From RBC074 sp964470555 (lineage in GTDB: Bacteria; Acidobacteriota; Blastocatellia; RBC074), in the NCBI GenBank assembly GCA_964470555.1, contig CAYYDG010000026.1, forward strand, positions 37,477 to 101,476: a DNA stretch of 64,000 bases. The letters run 5' to 3'. The position numbers and the translations under genes were made by a program. Shown here piece by piece: positions 26,881 through 34,997 of the stretch; positions within the stretch are counted from its first letter, which is position 1; every line of letters starts with the position of its first letter. The notes beneath the pieces were generated by a model. That model saw only the letters and a list, made by a program, of their open reading frames with translations, was not told where the DNA came from and did not search any database.

Positions 26881-27197
26881 TGCCTGGATTTCTGCTTCAT
26901 CAGGGGGCGACGGTGTTGTGCATGCACGGCGGGCAGGCGCAGCCCACTGCTCCCAATCCCCGCGTCAAAGTCGGCGGGCAGATGATCGTCACGCAATCCG
27001 TCATATACACAGTCGCCGGTTGTCCATTCAATACCGGCTCGCCCGTTCCGTGCGTGACGGCTCAATGGGTGATGGCTGCAACGCGCGTGAAATCCAACGG
27101 CGTGCCGGTGTTGTTGCAGGACAGTCAAGCCGTCTGCGCGCCGAACGGCACGGGAGTCAACATTCTGGTCACGCAAGTTCGCGTAAAGGGGCAATGA
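26880..27197 (+). CDS. PAAR-like spike tip protein
   Basis: A 105-residue protein with short Gly/Pro-rich strand repeats and conserved Cys and His (HQGATVLCMHGGQAQP near the start, GCPFNTGSPVPCVTAQW in the middle, VCAPNGTG near the end). This is the DUF4280/PAAR-like pattern of Pvc10-type tips, where Cys/His ligands hold a metal at the point. It starts within the spike stop codon and ends 1 nt into the gp25 gene region, so the three genes are co-translated. Confidence 0.88.
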   Translation: MPGFLLHQGATVLCMHGGQAQPTAPNPRVKVGGQMIVTQSVIYTVAGCPFNTGSPVPCVTAQWVMAATRVKSNGVPVLLQDSQAVCAPNGTGVNILVTQVRVKGQ

Positions 27198-27553
27198 TGC
27201 AAATAGATTTTCCCTTCGCTTTTGACAGTCGCGGTCGCACGGCACAGACCACCGAAGACGATCACATCCGCGATTTGATCGAACAGGTGTTGTTCACTGC
27301 GCCGGGCGAACGGGTCAATCGCCCGACGTTCGGCAGCGGATTGTTGCAAATGGTTTTTACGCCGAACAGCGACGAACTGGCCACGGCCACGCAGTTTCTG
27401 GTGCAGGGAGCGTTGCAACAATGGCTGGGCGATTTGGTCCAGGTCGAAGCCGTCGCCGTCAGCAGCGACGATTCCACGTTACGAGTGGCGGTTCAATATC
27501 TGGTGCGGCGCAGCCAGCAACGCCAGACCGCCAACTTTTCGCGCGAGGTGTAA
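27194..27553 (+). CDS. gp25-like baseplate wedge protein (Pvc9-like)
   Basis: 119 residues from the ATG at 27194 (AAAGGGG upstream); the frame stays open further 5' but only as an overlap with the PAAR gene. It has the GPW/gp25 pattern: RTAQTTEDDHIRDLIEQVLFTAPGERVNRP, FGSGLLQMVFTPNSDE and a C-terminal strand LRVAVQYLVRRSQQ. The EPR-like core of the family reads APGERVNRPTFGSG. gp25 joins the sheath to the baseplate wedge and starts sheath polymerisation. The baseplate gene begins right after the stop. Confidence 0.93.
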   Translation: MMQIDFPFAFDSRGRTAQTTEDDHIRDLIEQVLFTAPGERVNRPTFGSGLLQMVFTPNSDELATATQFLVQGALQQWLGDLVQVEAVAVSSDDSTLRVAVQYLVRRSQQRQTANFSREV

Positions 27554-29968
27554 ATGAGCGCTCAATACTTTTGTCCCAACGAAACACGAAAGAATCTGGT
27601 GCGCGCCGACGGCACCCTGAACGGCGTGGATTATCTGGAAGTGCTCGACGATGAAGCGCCTGTCGGCACTTCGAAGCAACAGACCTTGCTGGTGCATTGT
27701 TTGTTGCCGGTGGTGGCGCTGGGCAAAAACAATGTACGGATTGACGGCGGCGTGCGCGTGACGCCCGTCAACGTCGTTTGGGCGCACGCCGCCAGCAACG
27801 TTCCGGCGGGATTGTTGACCGTCGCCGAACAGAACTTTCTCGATGACCGGTTTCCGACCGTTCCGGCGCGCCAGCGTGTGCTGGTGGTGCGAACCGACGC
27901 GCGCGGCGATTTTTCAACTTATACCTTGCGGCTGGTTTCGCCCATTCAGCCGGACGATCCACCAACAGGATTTGACCGGTTGCTGGCGTCGGTGGCGTTT
28001 TCCTTCAAGGTGGAATGTAAAAGCGATTTTGACTGCAAAACCGAAACGGTCTGTTCCGACCCGATTCTCACTGCGCCGCAAATCAATTATCTGGCCAAAG
28101 ATTACCTGAGCTTCCGGCAACTGATGCTGGATCGGTTGGCTGTCATCATGCCGGATTGGCGCGAACGCAATCCTGCCGATCTGGGCATCGCGCTGGTCGA
28201 ATTGCTGGCGTATGGCGGCGATTACCTGAGTTATTACCAGGACGCGGCGGCAACCGAAGCGTATCTGGGAACGGCGCGACGACGAACTTCCATTCGGCGA
28301 CATGCGCGGTTGGTGGATTATTTCGTTCACGACGGAATGAACGCCCGCGCGTGGATTTGTTTTGAAGTGGACGAAGGCGGCGGCGCAGACGGAATGCCAT
28401 TGCTGGCTTCAACGGTTGTGACGACGGCGGACGGAGCGGTCGCGTTCGAGACTTTGCACGCCCTGACTCTCAATGCAAAACGAAGCCGGATTCAGTTTTA
28501 TACCTGGGGCGATCCGCGTTGCTGTTTGCCCAAAGGCGCAACCACAGCCACGTTGCACGGCAGCGCCGCCGATCTGGAGTTGGGCGAAGGCGATGTGCTC
28601 GTTTTTGAAGAAGCGCTGGGGCCGGAAAGAGGCTTGGCGGCAGATGCCGATCCGTCGCACCGGCACGTAGTGCGGCTCAACCGCAAGCCGGTGGAAAGAA
28701 CCGACCCGCTCAATAACGAAAAGGTGTTGGAAATCAGTTGGCACGCCGCCGATGCGCTGCCGTTCCCACTTTGCCTGTGGTTGTTTGACGATAAAAACAA
28801 TCCCGGCAACGTCAAACAGGCGAGCATTGCACGCGGCAATGTGGTCTTGGCCGATCACGGATTGACCATCAAAGATGAAGCTTTGGTTCCCGCCACAGTG
28901 CCTGCAGGGCGTCGTTACCGCCCGCATCTGGTGCGCGCCGGTTTGACGCATGCAGCGGCTTACGATCATTTGCAGGCGCGCCGAAGCGCAGCCTTTGCGG
29001 CAACGCAAATTGATTCGCGGCGCGTGTTGCCGCAAGTGCGGTTGAATGGCGACGGCGAAATCTGGCTGCCGCAACGCGATTTGCTCAACAGCGACCGTTT
29101 CGCGCCGGAGTTCGTAGTCGAGATGGAAAACGACGGACGCGCTCATCTGCGTTTTGGCGATGACGTGTTGGGGCGAGCGCCATCCGCTGCGGCCAGTTTC
29201 AACGCGACCTATCGCATAGGCAACGGACGCGGCGGCAATGTCGGAGCCGATACCTTGACGCGGCTCGACATTGGCGGCGTCAAAGCTCGCAATCCGTTGC
29301 CAGCCGTTGGCGGTCTGGACCCGGAACCGAACGAGCAGGTGCGGTTGTACGCTCCGCAGGCGTTTCGTTCGCAGGAACGCGCCGTGACCGAAGCCGATTA
29401 CGCAGCGGCGGCGCAACGCCATCCTGATGTGCAACGCGCCGCGGCGACGCGGCGTTGGACGGGCAGTTGGTACACGATCTTCATTACGGTTGACCGGCGC
29501 GGAGGTCGCCCGGTGGATGCGGAATTTGAAACCGAATTGCGCGCGTTTCTGGAACGCTTTCGGATGGCGGGATATGACCTGGAAATTGACGCGCCGCGTT
29601 TTGTGCCGCTCGACATTCAGCTATCGGTCTGTGTCAAGCCGAATTATTTCCGCAGCAACGTCAAGCAGGCGTTGTTGGCGACGTTCAGCAATCGCGATCT
29701 GCCCGACGGGCGACGCGGATTTTTCCATCCTGACAATTTCACTTTTGGCCAGCCGGTTTATCTGAGCCGGATCATCGCCGCCGTGATGCAAACGCCCGGC
29801 GTGGATTGGGTAAAGCCGTTGACCTTTCAGCGTTACGGCCAACCCGCGCGCAACGAACTTCAGGATGAATTGATTACCTTCGAGCGGTTGGAAATCGCGC
29901 GATTGGACAACGATCCGAACGCTCAGGAAAAAGGCAGATTGATCTTCGACATGAAAGGAGGCTTATGA
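27554..29968 (+). CDS. eCIS baseplate J-like protein 1 (Pvc11-like)
   Basis: An 804-residue putative baseplate assembly protein. Recognisable parts: the helix LTAPQINYLAKDYLSFRQLMLDRL with WRERNPADLGIALVELLAYGGDYLSYYQD (about 175-235, typical of these proteins), a central beta-rich insert, and a C-terminal baseplate-J domain: RFGDDVLGRAPSAAASFNATYRIGNG, NPLPAVGGLDPEP and SQERAVTEADYAAAAQRHPDVQRA. With gp25 and the second J-like protein it forms the wedges around the hub. The next gene overlaps by 4 nt. Confidence 0.92.
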   Translation: MSAQYFCPNETRKNLVRADGTLNGVDYLEVLDDEAPVGTSKQQTLLVHCLLPVVALGKNNVRIDGGVRVTPVNVVWAHAASNVPAGLLTVAEQNFLDDRFPTVPARQRVLVVRTDARGDFSTYTLRLVSPIQPDDPPTGFDRLLASVAFSFKVECKSDFDCKTETVCSDPILTAPQINYLAKDYLSFRQLMLDRLAVIMPDWRERNPADLGIALVELLAYGGDYLSYYQDAAATEAYLGTARRRTSIRRHARLVDYFVHDGMNARAWICFEVDEGGGADGMPLLASTVVTTADGAVAFETLHALTLNAKRSRIQFYTWGDPRCCLPKGATTATLHGSAADLELGEGDVLVFEEALGPERGLAADADPSHRHVVRLNRKPVERTDPLNNEKVLEISWHAADALPFPLCLWLFDDKNNPGNVKQASIARGNVVLADHGLTIKDEALVPATVPAGRRYRPHLVRAGLTHAAAYDHLQARRSAAFAATQIDSRRVLPQVRLNGDGEIWLPQRDLLNSDRFAPEFVVEMENDGRAHLRFGDDVLGRAPSAAASFNATYRIGNGRGGNVGADTLTRLDIGGVKARNPLPAVGGLDPEPNEQVRLYAPQAFRSQERAVTEADYAAAAQRHPDVQRAAATRRWTGSWYTIFITVDRRGGRPVDAEFETELRAFLERFRMAGYDLEIDAPRFVPLDIQLSVCVKPNYFRSNVKQALLATFSNRDLPDGRRGFFHPDNFTFGQPVYLSRIIAAVMQTPGVDWVKPLTFQRYGQPARNELQDELITFERLEIARLDNDPNAQEKGRLIFDMKGGL

Positions 29969-32757
29969 GCACGCCTGTCGAACCGAATCAATTGGACAAC
30001 TGCGGATGTTGTGACGCCGATGTGCCGCAACCGGAAATTTTCAATCGTCCGGGATTGTCGGCGCTGGCTTATCGCATCAGCACGCATCCGACGTTTATGC
30101 GTCGCATGCTGGCGCGGTTGCCAACGCAAATCATCGTCAACGGCAACGGCGATTCCATTCGCCCGCTTGGAGCGTTGACCGCGCGCAATAGCGACGATCC
30201 GGCCATTGCGTTGCTGGATGCGTGGGCGACGGTTGGCGACGTGCTGACGTTTTATCAGGAACGCATCGCCAACGAAGGTTTCTTGCGTACGGCCACCGAA
30301 CGCCGGTCGGTGTTGGAACTGGCGCGTACCATCGGTTACGAATTGAAGCCCGGAGTTGCAGCCAGTGTGTATCTGGCTTTCACCGTCGAAAACGCGCCTG
30401 GCGCTCCCGGCGTTTCCGTCGTGCCGATGAGCACGAAAATCCAGAGCATTCCGGGACAAGGGCAACTGCCGCAAACGTTCGAGACCGCCAACGAAATTAC
30501 TGCCCGTGCCGAATGGAACGCACTGCGCCCGCGATTGACGCAAAAACAATCTCCCAGCACAGCCGCCGAAAGTTTGTATTTCGCAGGTACGACGACCAAT
30601 CTCAAACCCGGCGAATGGTTGCTGATCGTCGTCAAATCGGGCGCGACGTTTCAAACCGCCGCCAAACGGATTCAGCGCGTCGTCATCATTCAAAAACACA
30701 ATCACACGCGGGTGGATTTTTCGGCGCAACCCGCGCCGTTACCCACTTACCAACCCGCAGTGCTGGCCAGCGGTCTGATTACTTTGGTGACCCAGCCTTT
30801 CGTTGGTCAACAGGTGAATACACAGATCGTCAATCAAAGCTGGTCGGAAAGTCGGCTCAAGGCGTTTCTGGGGATTCAGGGGTGGTCAGGCGGCAACATG
30901 CTGAGATACATCGCCGCGCCATCCGCACCAAGTTTGCCGCCTGCCGATGAGGGTGTCTTTCGATTCCGCGAACGGCTGGGATTTTTCGGACACAACGCTC
31001 CGGCTTATTCCATGTTGGCGAAAACTCCGCACAGCAACAATTGGGATGGTGGAGCCAATCCAGTCACCCCTCCCGCCAACGGCACTGTGCCGAGCATTTG
31101 GGAAAACTCGAAGGCTGAATCCTGGGGAAGCGCAGATGTTTACCTCGAACGTTCGGTTTCTGAAATCGTCTCCAACAGTTGGGCGCTTTTTCAACCCTCA
31201 ACCGGCGAACCGACGCCGTATCGCGTCAGCACAGTCGTTGAAGCTTCGCTGGCAGAATACGCCTTGAGCGGCAAGGCGACCGGCCTATTGTTGAAGGCAG
31301 TTGACGGAACCAGCAATCCCAACAAAAACGCAAATTTCAAATTCCGCACGACGACCGCCCACGTCCAAAGCGAGCGATTGGAACTGGCCGAACTGCCGAT
31401 TGAACAGCCCATCCCAGCGGGCGAAACCGCGCTTCATCTGGATCGAATGGTGCTGGGACTGAGCATCGGTCAGCCGATCATCATCACCGGCGAGCGCAAC
31501 GACCTGGATGGCGTCATCGCCAACGAAGTCGCCATGCTGAAGGAAATCACGCACAGCGGCGGGTTTACTTCGTTTACGCTGCAAGACCCGCTGGAATTCA
31601 GCTACAAACGCAACACCGTCACGATCAATGCCAACGTCGTGCGCGCCACGCACGGCGAAACGGTCAACGAAGTGTTAGGCAGCGGCGACGGCGCGCAATC
31701 CAATCAACGCTTCACGCTCCGAAAACCGCCATTGACTTACACCTCAGCGCCGACGGCCAGCGGCGTGGAAAGCACACTCGATGTGCGCGTCAACGGGATT
31801 TTGTGGGAAGAAGCAGAACGGCTCTATGGTCTGGATGCGCGCAGCGAAAATTACATCGTGCGCACGGATGACGACGGCAAAACACAGGTCATCTTCGGCG
31901 ATGGCGAACGCGGCGCACGCGTGCCGACCGGCATGGAAAACGTTACGGCTGTGTATCGCAGCGGCATCGGCTTGGCCGGAATGGTCGGCGCGGACAAATT
32001 GACGTTGATGCAGATTCGCCCGCTGGGCATTCGCGGCGTGACCAATCCGCTGCCGGCAAATGGCGCAGCCGATCCGGAGAACCGCGATGATGCGCGCACG
32101 AACGCGCCGCTGACCGTGCTGACGATGGATCGCATCGTTTCGCGGCAGGATTATGAAGATTTCGCGCGCGCCTTTGCGGGCATTGGCAAAGCCCAGGCAG
32201 TCGCACTCTGGCGGGGCGAAGCGCAGTGGGTGCATCTGACCATTGCCAGCAAAGCGCCTGTGGCATCAGGCGACGAAGGCGTTTCGTCAATCGCCACACA
32301 CGAAGTGTCTGATGATTCTGATCTCTACAAAAACCTGCGTTTAGCCATTGAGCAGTCCGGCGATCCCGGCCAACGATTTCGCGTGGACAGTTACACCCCG
32401 GTTTTTTTCGACCTCAAAGCCAAAGTGCGAATTGATCCGCGCCATCTGGCCGCAGATGTGCTGGCGGCAGTCAACGCCGACTTGCAATCGGCGTTTGCGT
32501 TTGAACGGCGCGCGTTCAGCCAGGCAGTGACGGCGGCGGAAATCACCACGGTGATTCAAAACGTGCCGGGTGTCGTGGCTGTTGATCTGGTGCAACTGTT
32601 TCGCGTGGATCAACCGCCATCGTCAGATACAGAGAAACCCAACCAGGTGCTGGCCGCCAACCGTGTGCGATGGGATGCGGATCAGGCCGAACCGTTGCTG
32701 GCAGAATTGTTGCTGCTCAACCCGGCTGGCGTCACGCTGGAGGAGGTCAAATCATGA
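29965..32757 (+). CDS. eCIS baseplate J-like protein 2 (Pvc12-like)
   Basis: A 930-residue protein paralogous in layout to the preceding one. It begins with a Cys-rich tip (NCGCCDAD), then RPGLSALAYRISTHPTFMRRML and the family motif DDPAIALLDAWATVGDVLTFYQERIANEGFLRTATER (split here into known segments around 72-110). The C-terminal J-type region shows TQVIFGDGERGARVP, NPLPANGAADPENRDDAR and DRIVSRQDYEDFARAFAGIGKA. AAAGGAGG lies before the ATG, which overlaps the previous stop. Two different J-like wedge proteins are normal for eCIS. Confidence 0.92.
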   Translation: MSTPVEPNQLDNCGCCDADVPQPEIFNRPGLSALAYRISTHPTFMRRMLARLPTQIIVNGNGDSIRPLGALTARNSDDPAIALLDAWATVGDVLTFYQERIANEGFLRTATERRSVLELARTIGYELKPGVAASVYLAFTVENAPGAPGVSVVPMSTKIQSIPGQGQLPQTFETANEITARAEWNALRPRLTQKQSPSTAAESLYFAGTTTNLKPGEWLLIVVKSGATFQTAAKRIQRVVIIQKHNHTRVDFSAQPAPLPTYQPAVLASGLITLVTQPFVGQQVNTQIVNQSWSESRLKAFLGIQGWSGGNMLRYIAAPSAPSLPPADEGVFRFRERLGFFGHNAPAYSMLAKTPHSNNWDGGANPVTPPANGTVPSIWENSKAESWGSADVYLERSVSEIVSNSWALFQPSTGEPTPYRVSTVVEASLAEYALSGKATGLLLKAVDGTSNPNKNANFKFRTTTAHVQSERLELAELPIEQPIPAGETALHLDRMVLGLSIGQPIIITGERNDLDGVIANEVAMLKEITHSGGFTSFTLQDPLEFSYKRNTVTINANVVRATHGETVNEVLGSGDGAQSNQRFTLRKPPLTYTSAPTASGVESTLDVRVNGILWEEAERLYGLDARSENYIVRTDDDGKTQVIFGDGERGARVPTGMENVTAVYRSGIGLAGMVGADKLTLMQIRPLGIRGVTNPLPANGAADPENRDDARTNAPLTVLTMDRIVSRQDYEDFARAFAGIGKAQAVALWRGEAQWVHLTIASKAPVASGDEGVSSIATHEVSDDSDLYKNLRLAIEQSGDPGQRFRVDSYTPVFFDLKAKVRIDPRHLAADVLAAVNADLQSAFAFERRAFSQAVTAAEITTVIQNVPGVVAVDLVQLFRVDQPPSSDTEKPNQVLAANRVRWDADQAEPLLAELLLLNPAGVTLEEVKS

Positions 32758-34985
32758 GCGACCGCCTGTATCAATTGCTGCCGGCAATTTATCGGCTGCG
32801 CGATGCTGCACAGGGCGAACCGCTGCGCGCGTTGTTGGCCGTGGTCGAAGAAGAATTCAATTTGCTCGAAGCCGACATTGATCGGTTGTACGACAACTGG
32901 TTTATCGAAACCTGCGACGAATGGGTGGTGGCGTATCTGGGCGATTTGCTGGGCGTACGCGGGCTGGCGGCGATCAAAGACGGCGGAACGTTCAGCCAGC
33001 GCGCTTTGGTTGCCAACACCATCGGTTATCGCCGCCGCAAAGGAACCGCCGCAGTGTTGGAACAACTGGCGCGCGATGTGACCGCCTGGCCCGCCAAAGC
33101 CGTAGAGTTTTTCGAGCGGTTGATTACCACGCAATACGCCAACCACGTTCGATTGCACAATCTGGCAACGGTCAGTTTGCGCGACGCCAACCGGTTGGAA
33201 CTGACCTCCAGCCCGTTTTCCACCGCGGCGCGCACTGCCGAAGTTCGCCACATTGACAATGGGCGCGGGCGATTCAACATTCCGAACGTAGGCCTGTTTC
33301 TGTGGCGGTTGCAAAGCTATCCGGTGACGCGCGGAACAGCGCGCGCGGTGGCCAATCCGGCGGACGGACGTTACACCTTCGATCCGCTGGGATTGCATAT
33401 CACAGTGCCGGGCGATCCAGAGCCGAACGCTGCGCCGTTGTTCAATCGCCCGATCACCGAAACCGAAATCACGCAATTGGCGACCGAAGTGAATGTGCCC
33501 GTTCCGTTGCGTCGCCGACCGCTATACGACGAATTGAACACTCGCCGCGCGGCATTGGTGGCGGGCAACACGCCTGCTCGAACGTATTTTGATCGCCAGC
33601 CGACGCGGCAGGACGAAGAACCGCAATCGGTGCTGGAAGTTTTCGTGCAGCAAACGGTCAACGATCCGCTACGGGAATTTCGCCCGGAAGAAATCCTGAT
33701 TTGCCATCTGGGCGATTGGCGACGCCCCGTCAGCCAGAACTTTACCAAACCGGACAATTCGACTTTCAAGACCGAAGTTGCCGTAGACCCTGTGCTGGGA
33801 CGATTGGCCTTTCCCGCTGGCGTGACGCCTTTCCGCGTGGAGGTCAGTTACGCTTATGGCTTTGCAGGCGATTTGGGCGGTGGACCATATAACCGGCAAA
33901 CATCGGTCGCTCGCTGGCTAGACAAGATCAACCGACCTGTGACCTGGCAGATTGGCGTGACACAGGACAAGCAAACGCATGATTCCGCCGCTGAACCCGC
34001 CAAACTGGTGACCACGCTCAACGCGGCCGTCACGCAATGGAAACAACACGTCGCCGCCAACCCTGACGCTTTCGGTGTGATTGCCGTGATGGACAGTTCT
34101 TCGTATGTCGAAAACCTGACCGGCGCGAATGCCATTGAAATTCCGGCGGGCAGCAAATTGGCGATAGTGGCAGCCGATTGGCCGCAACAAAATCTGAAGC
34201 GTCTGGACGGCGTGTTGAAACCGGATGATCTGCGCCCTCATTTGCAAGGCAATCTGGCCGTGCGCGGCACGGCTCCGGCAAACAGCGTGGCTCCGGGTGA
34301 ATTGATCGTTGATGGTTTGCTGGTCGAAGGCAGATTGACCGTGATGGCGGGAAATCTGGGTCGTCTGTTGCTGGCGCACAGCGCTCTGGCGCCGGGTTCC
34401 GGTGGATTGACGGTGACTTCATCGGATCAAGCAGGCCAGCAAAACGACCGGCTGACGATAGAACTGTATCGCAGCATCAGCGGAGCGCTGGCGACGGGCG
34501 CAACCATTCAATCCTTGCGCATCGAAGACAGCATCGTTGATGCCGGAACCGGTGTTGCCATTGTCGCTCCTGCCGTCGAAATTCAAACCAGCACGATTCT
34601 GGGAACGACTCAGGTGCAAAGCGTGGAAGCGAGCAACAGCATCTTTCTCGGCAGAATGGTTGCCGAGCGACGGCAAACTGGATGCGTGCGATTTTGTTAC
34701 TTGCCGATCAACTCTCTTGCGCCGCGACGGCATCGCTGCCAACCGGAAACCGCCGCCACAGCCAGTCGCGTCGTGCCGCAATTTACGTCGGTCATTTACG
34801 GTGAACCCGGATACGGCCAATTGACCGCAACGTGCCCGTCTGAAATCGCCAACGGCGCAGACGATGAAGCGGAAATGGGCGCGTTTCACTTCCTGCAACA
34901 AGCGCGTCGAATGCAAAACCTTCGCTCCAGCCTGGATGAATATCTGCGCTTTGGGCTGGAAGCGGGCATTTTCCTTGTGAACTGA
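32754..34985 (+). CDS. eCIS tail-protein-I-like baseplate protein with beta-helix C-terminus
   Basis: 743 residues from the ATG at 32754 (GGAGGAGG upstream, 4 nt overlap with previous gene). The first about 120 residues match phage tail protein I: LYQLLPAIYRLRDAA, LFEADIDRLYDNW-type helix, WVVAYLGDLLGVRGL, and YRRRKGTAAVLEQLARDVTAW. The middle is a long beta-rich insert. From about residue 560 short repeats such as LRIEDSIVDAG and VEASNSIFLG suggest a parallel beta-helix, followed by CVRFCYLP and a helical end. The beta-helix could serve as a surface-exposed or fibre-anchoring part; that role is inferred. Confidence 0.87.
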   Translation: MSDRLYQLLPAIYRLRDAAQGEPLRALLAVVEEEFNLLEADIDRLYDNWFIETCDEWVVAYLGDLLGVRGLAAIKDGGTFSQRALVANTIGYRRRKGTAAVLEQLARDVTAWPAKAVEFFERLITTQYANHVRLHNLATVSLRDANRLELTSSPFSTAARTAEVRHIDNGRGRFNIPNVGLFLWRLQSYPVTRGTARAVANPADGRYTFDPLGLHITVPGDPEPNAAPLFNRPITETEITQLATEVNVPVPLRRRPLYDELNTRRAALVAGNTPARTYFDRQPTRQDEEPQSVLEVFVQQTVNDPLREFRPEEILICHLGDWRRPVSQNFTKPDNSTFKTEVAVDPVLGRLAFPAGVTPFRVEVSYAYGFAGDLGGGPYNRQTSVARWLDKINRPVTWQIGVTQDKQTHDSAAEPAKLVTTLNAAVTQWKQHVAANPDAFGVIAVMDSSSYVENLTGANAIEIPAGSKLAIVAADWPQQNLKRLDGVLKPDDLRPHLQGNLAVRGTAPANSVAPGELIVDGLLVEGRLTVMAGNLGRLLLAHSALAPGSGGLTVTSSDQAGQQNDRLTIELYRSISGALATGATIQSLRIEDSIVDAGTGVAIVAPAVEIQTSTILGTTQVQSVEASNSIFLGRMVAERRQTGCVRFCYLPINSLAPRRHRCQPETAATASRVVPQFTSVIYGEPGYGQLTATCPSEIANGADDEAEMGAFHFLQQARRMQNLRSSLDEYLRFGLEAGIFLVN

Positions 34986-34997
34986 GAGGAGTTAAGG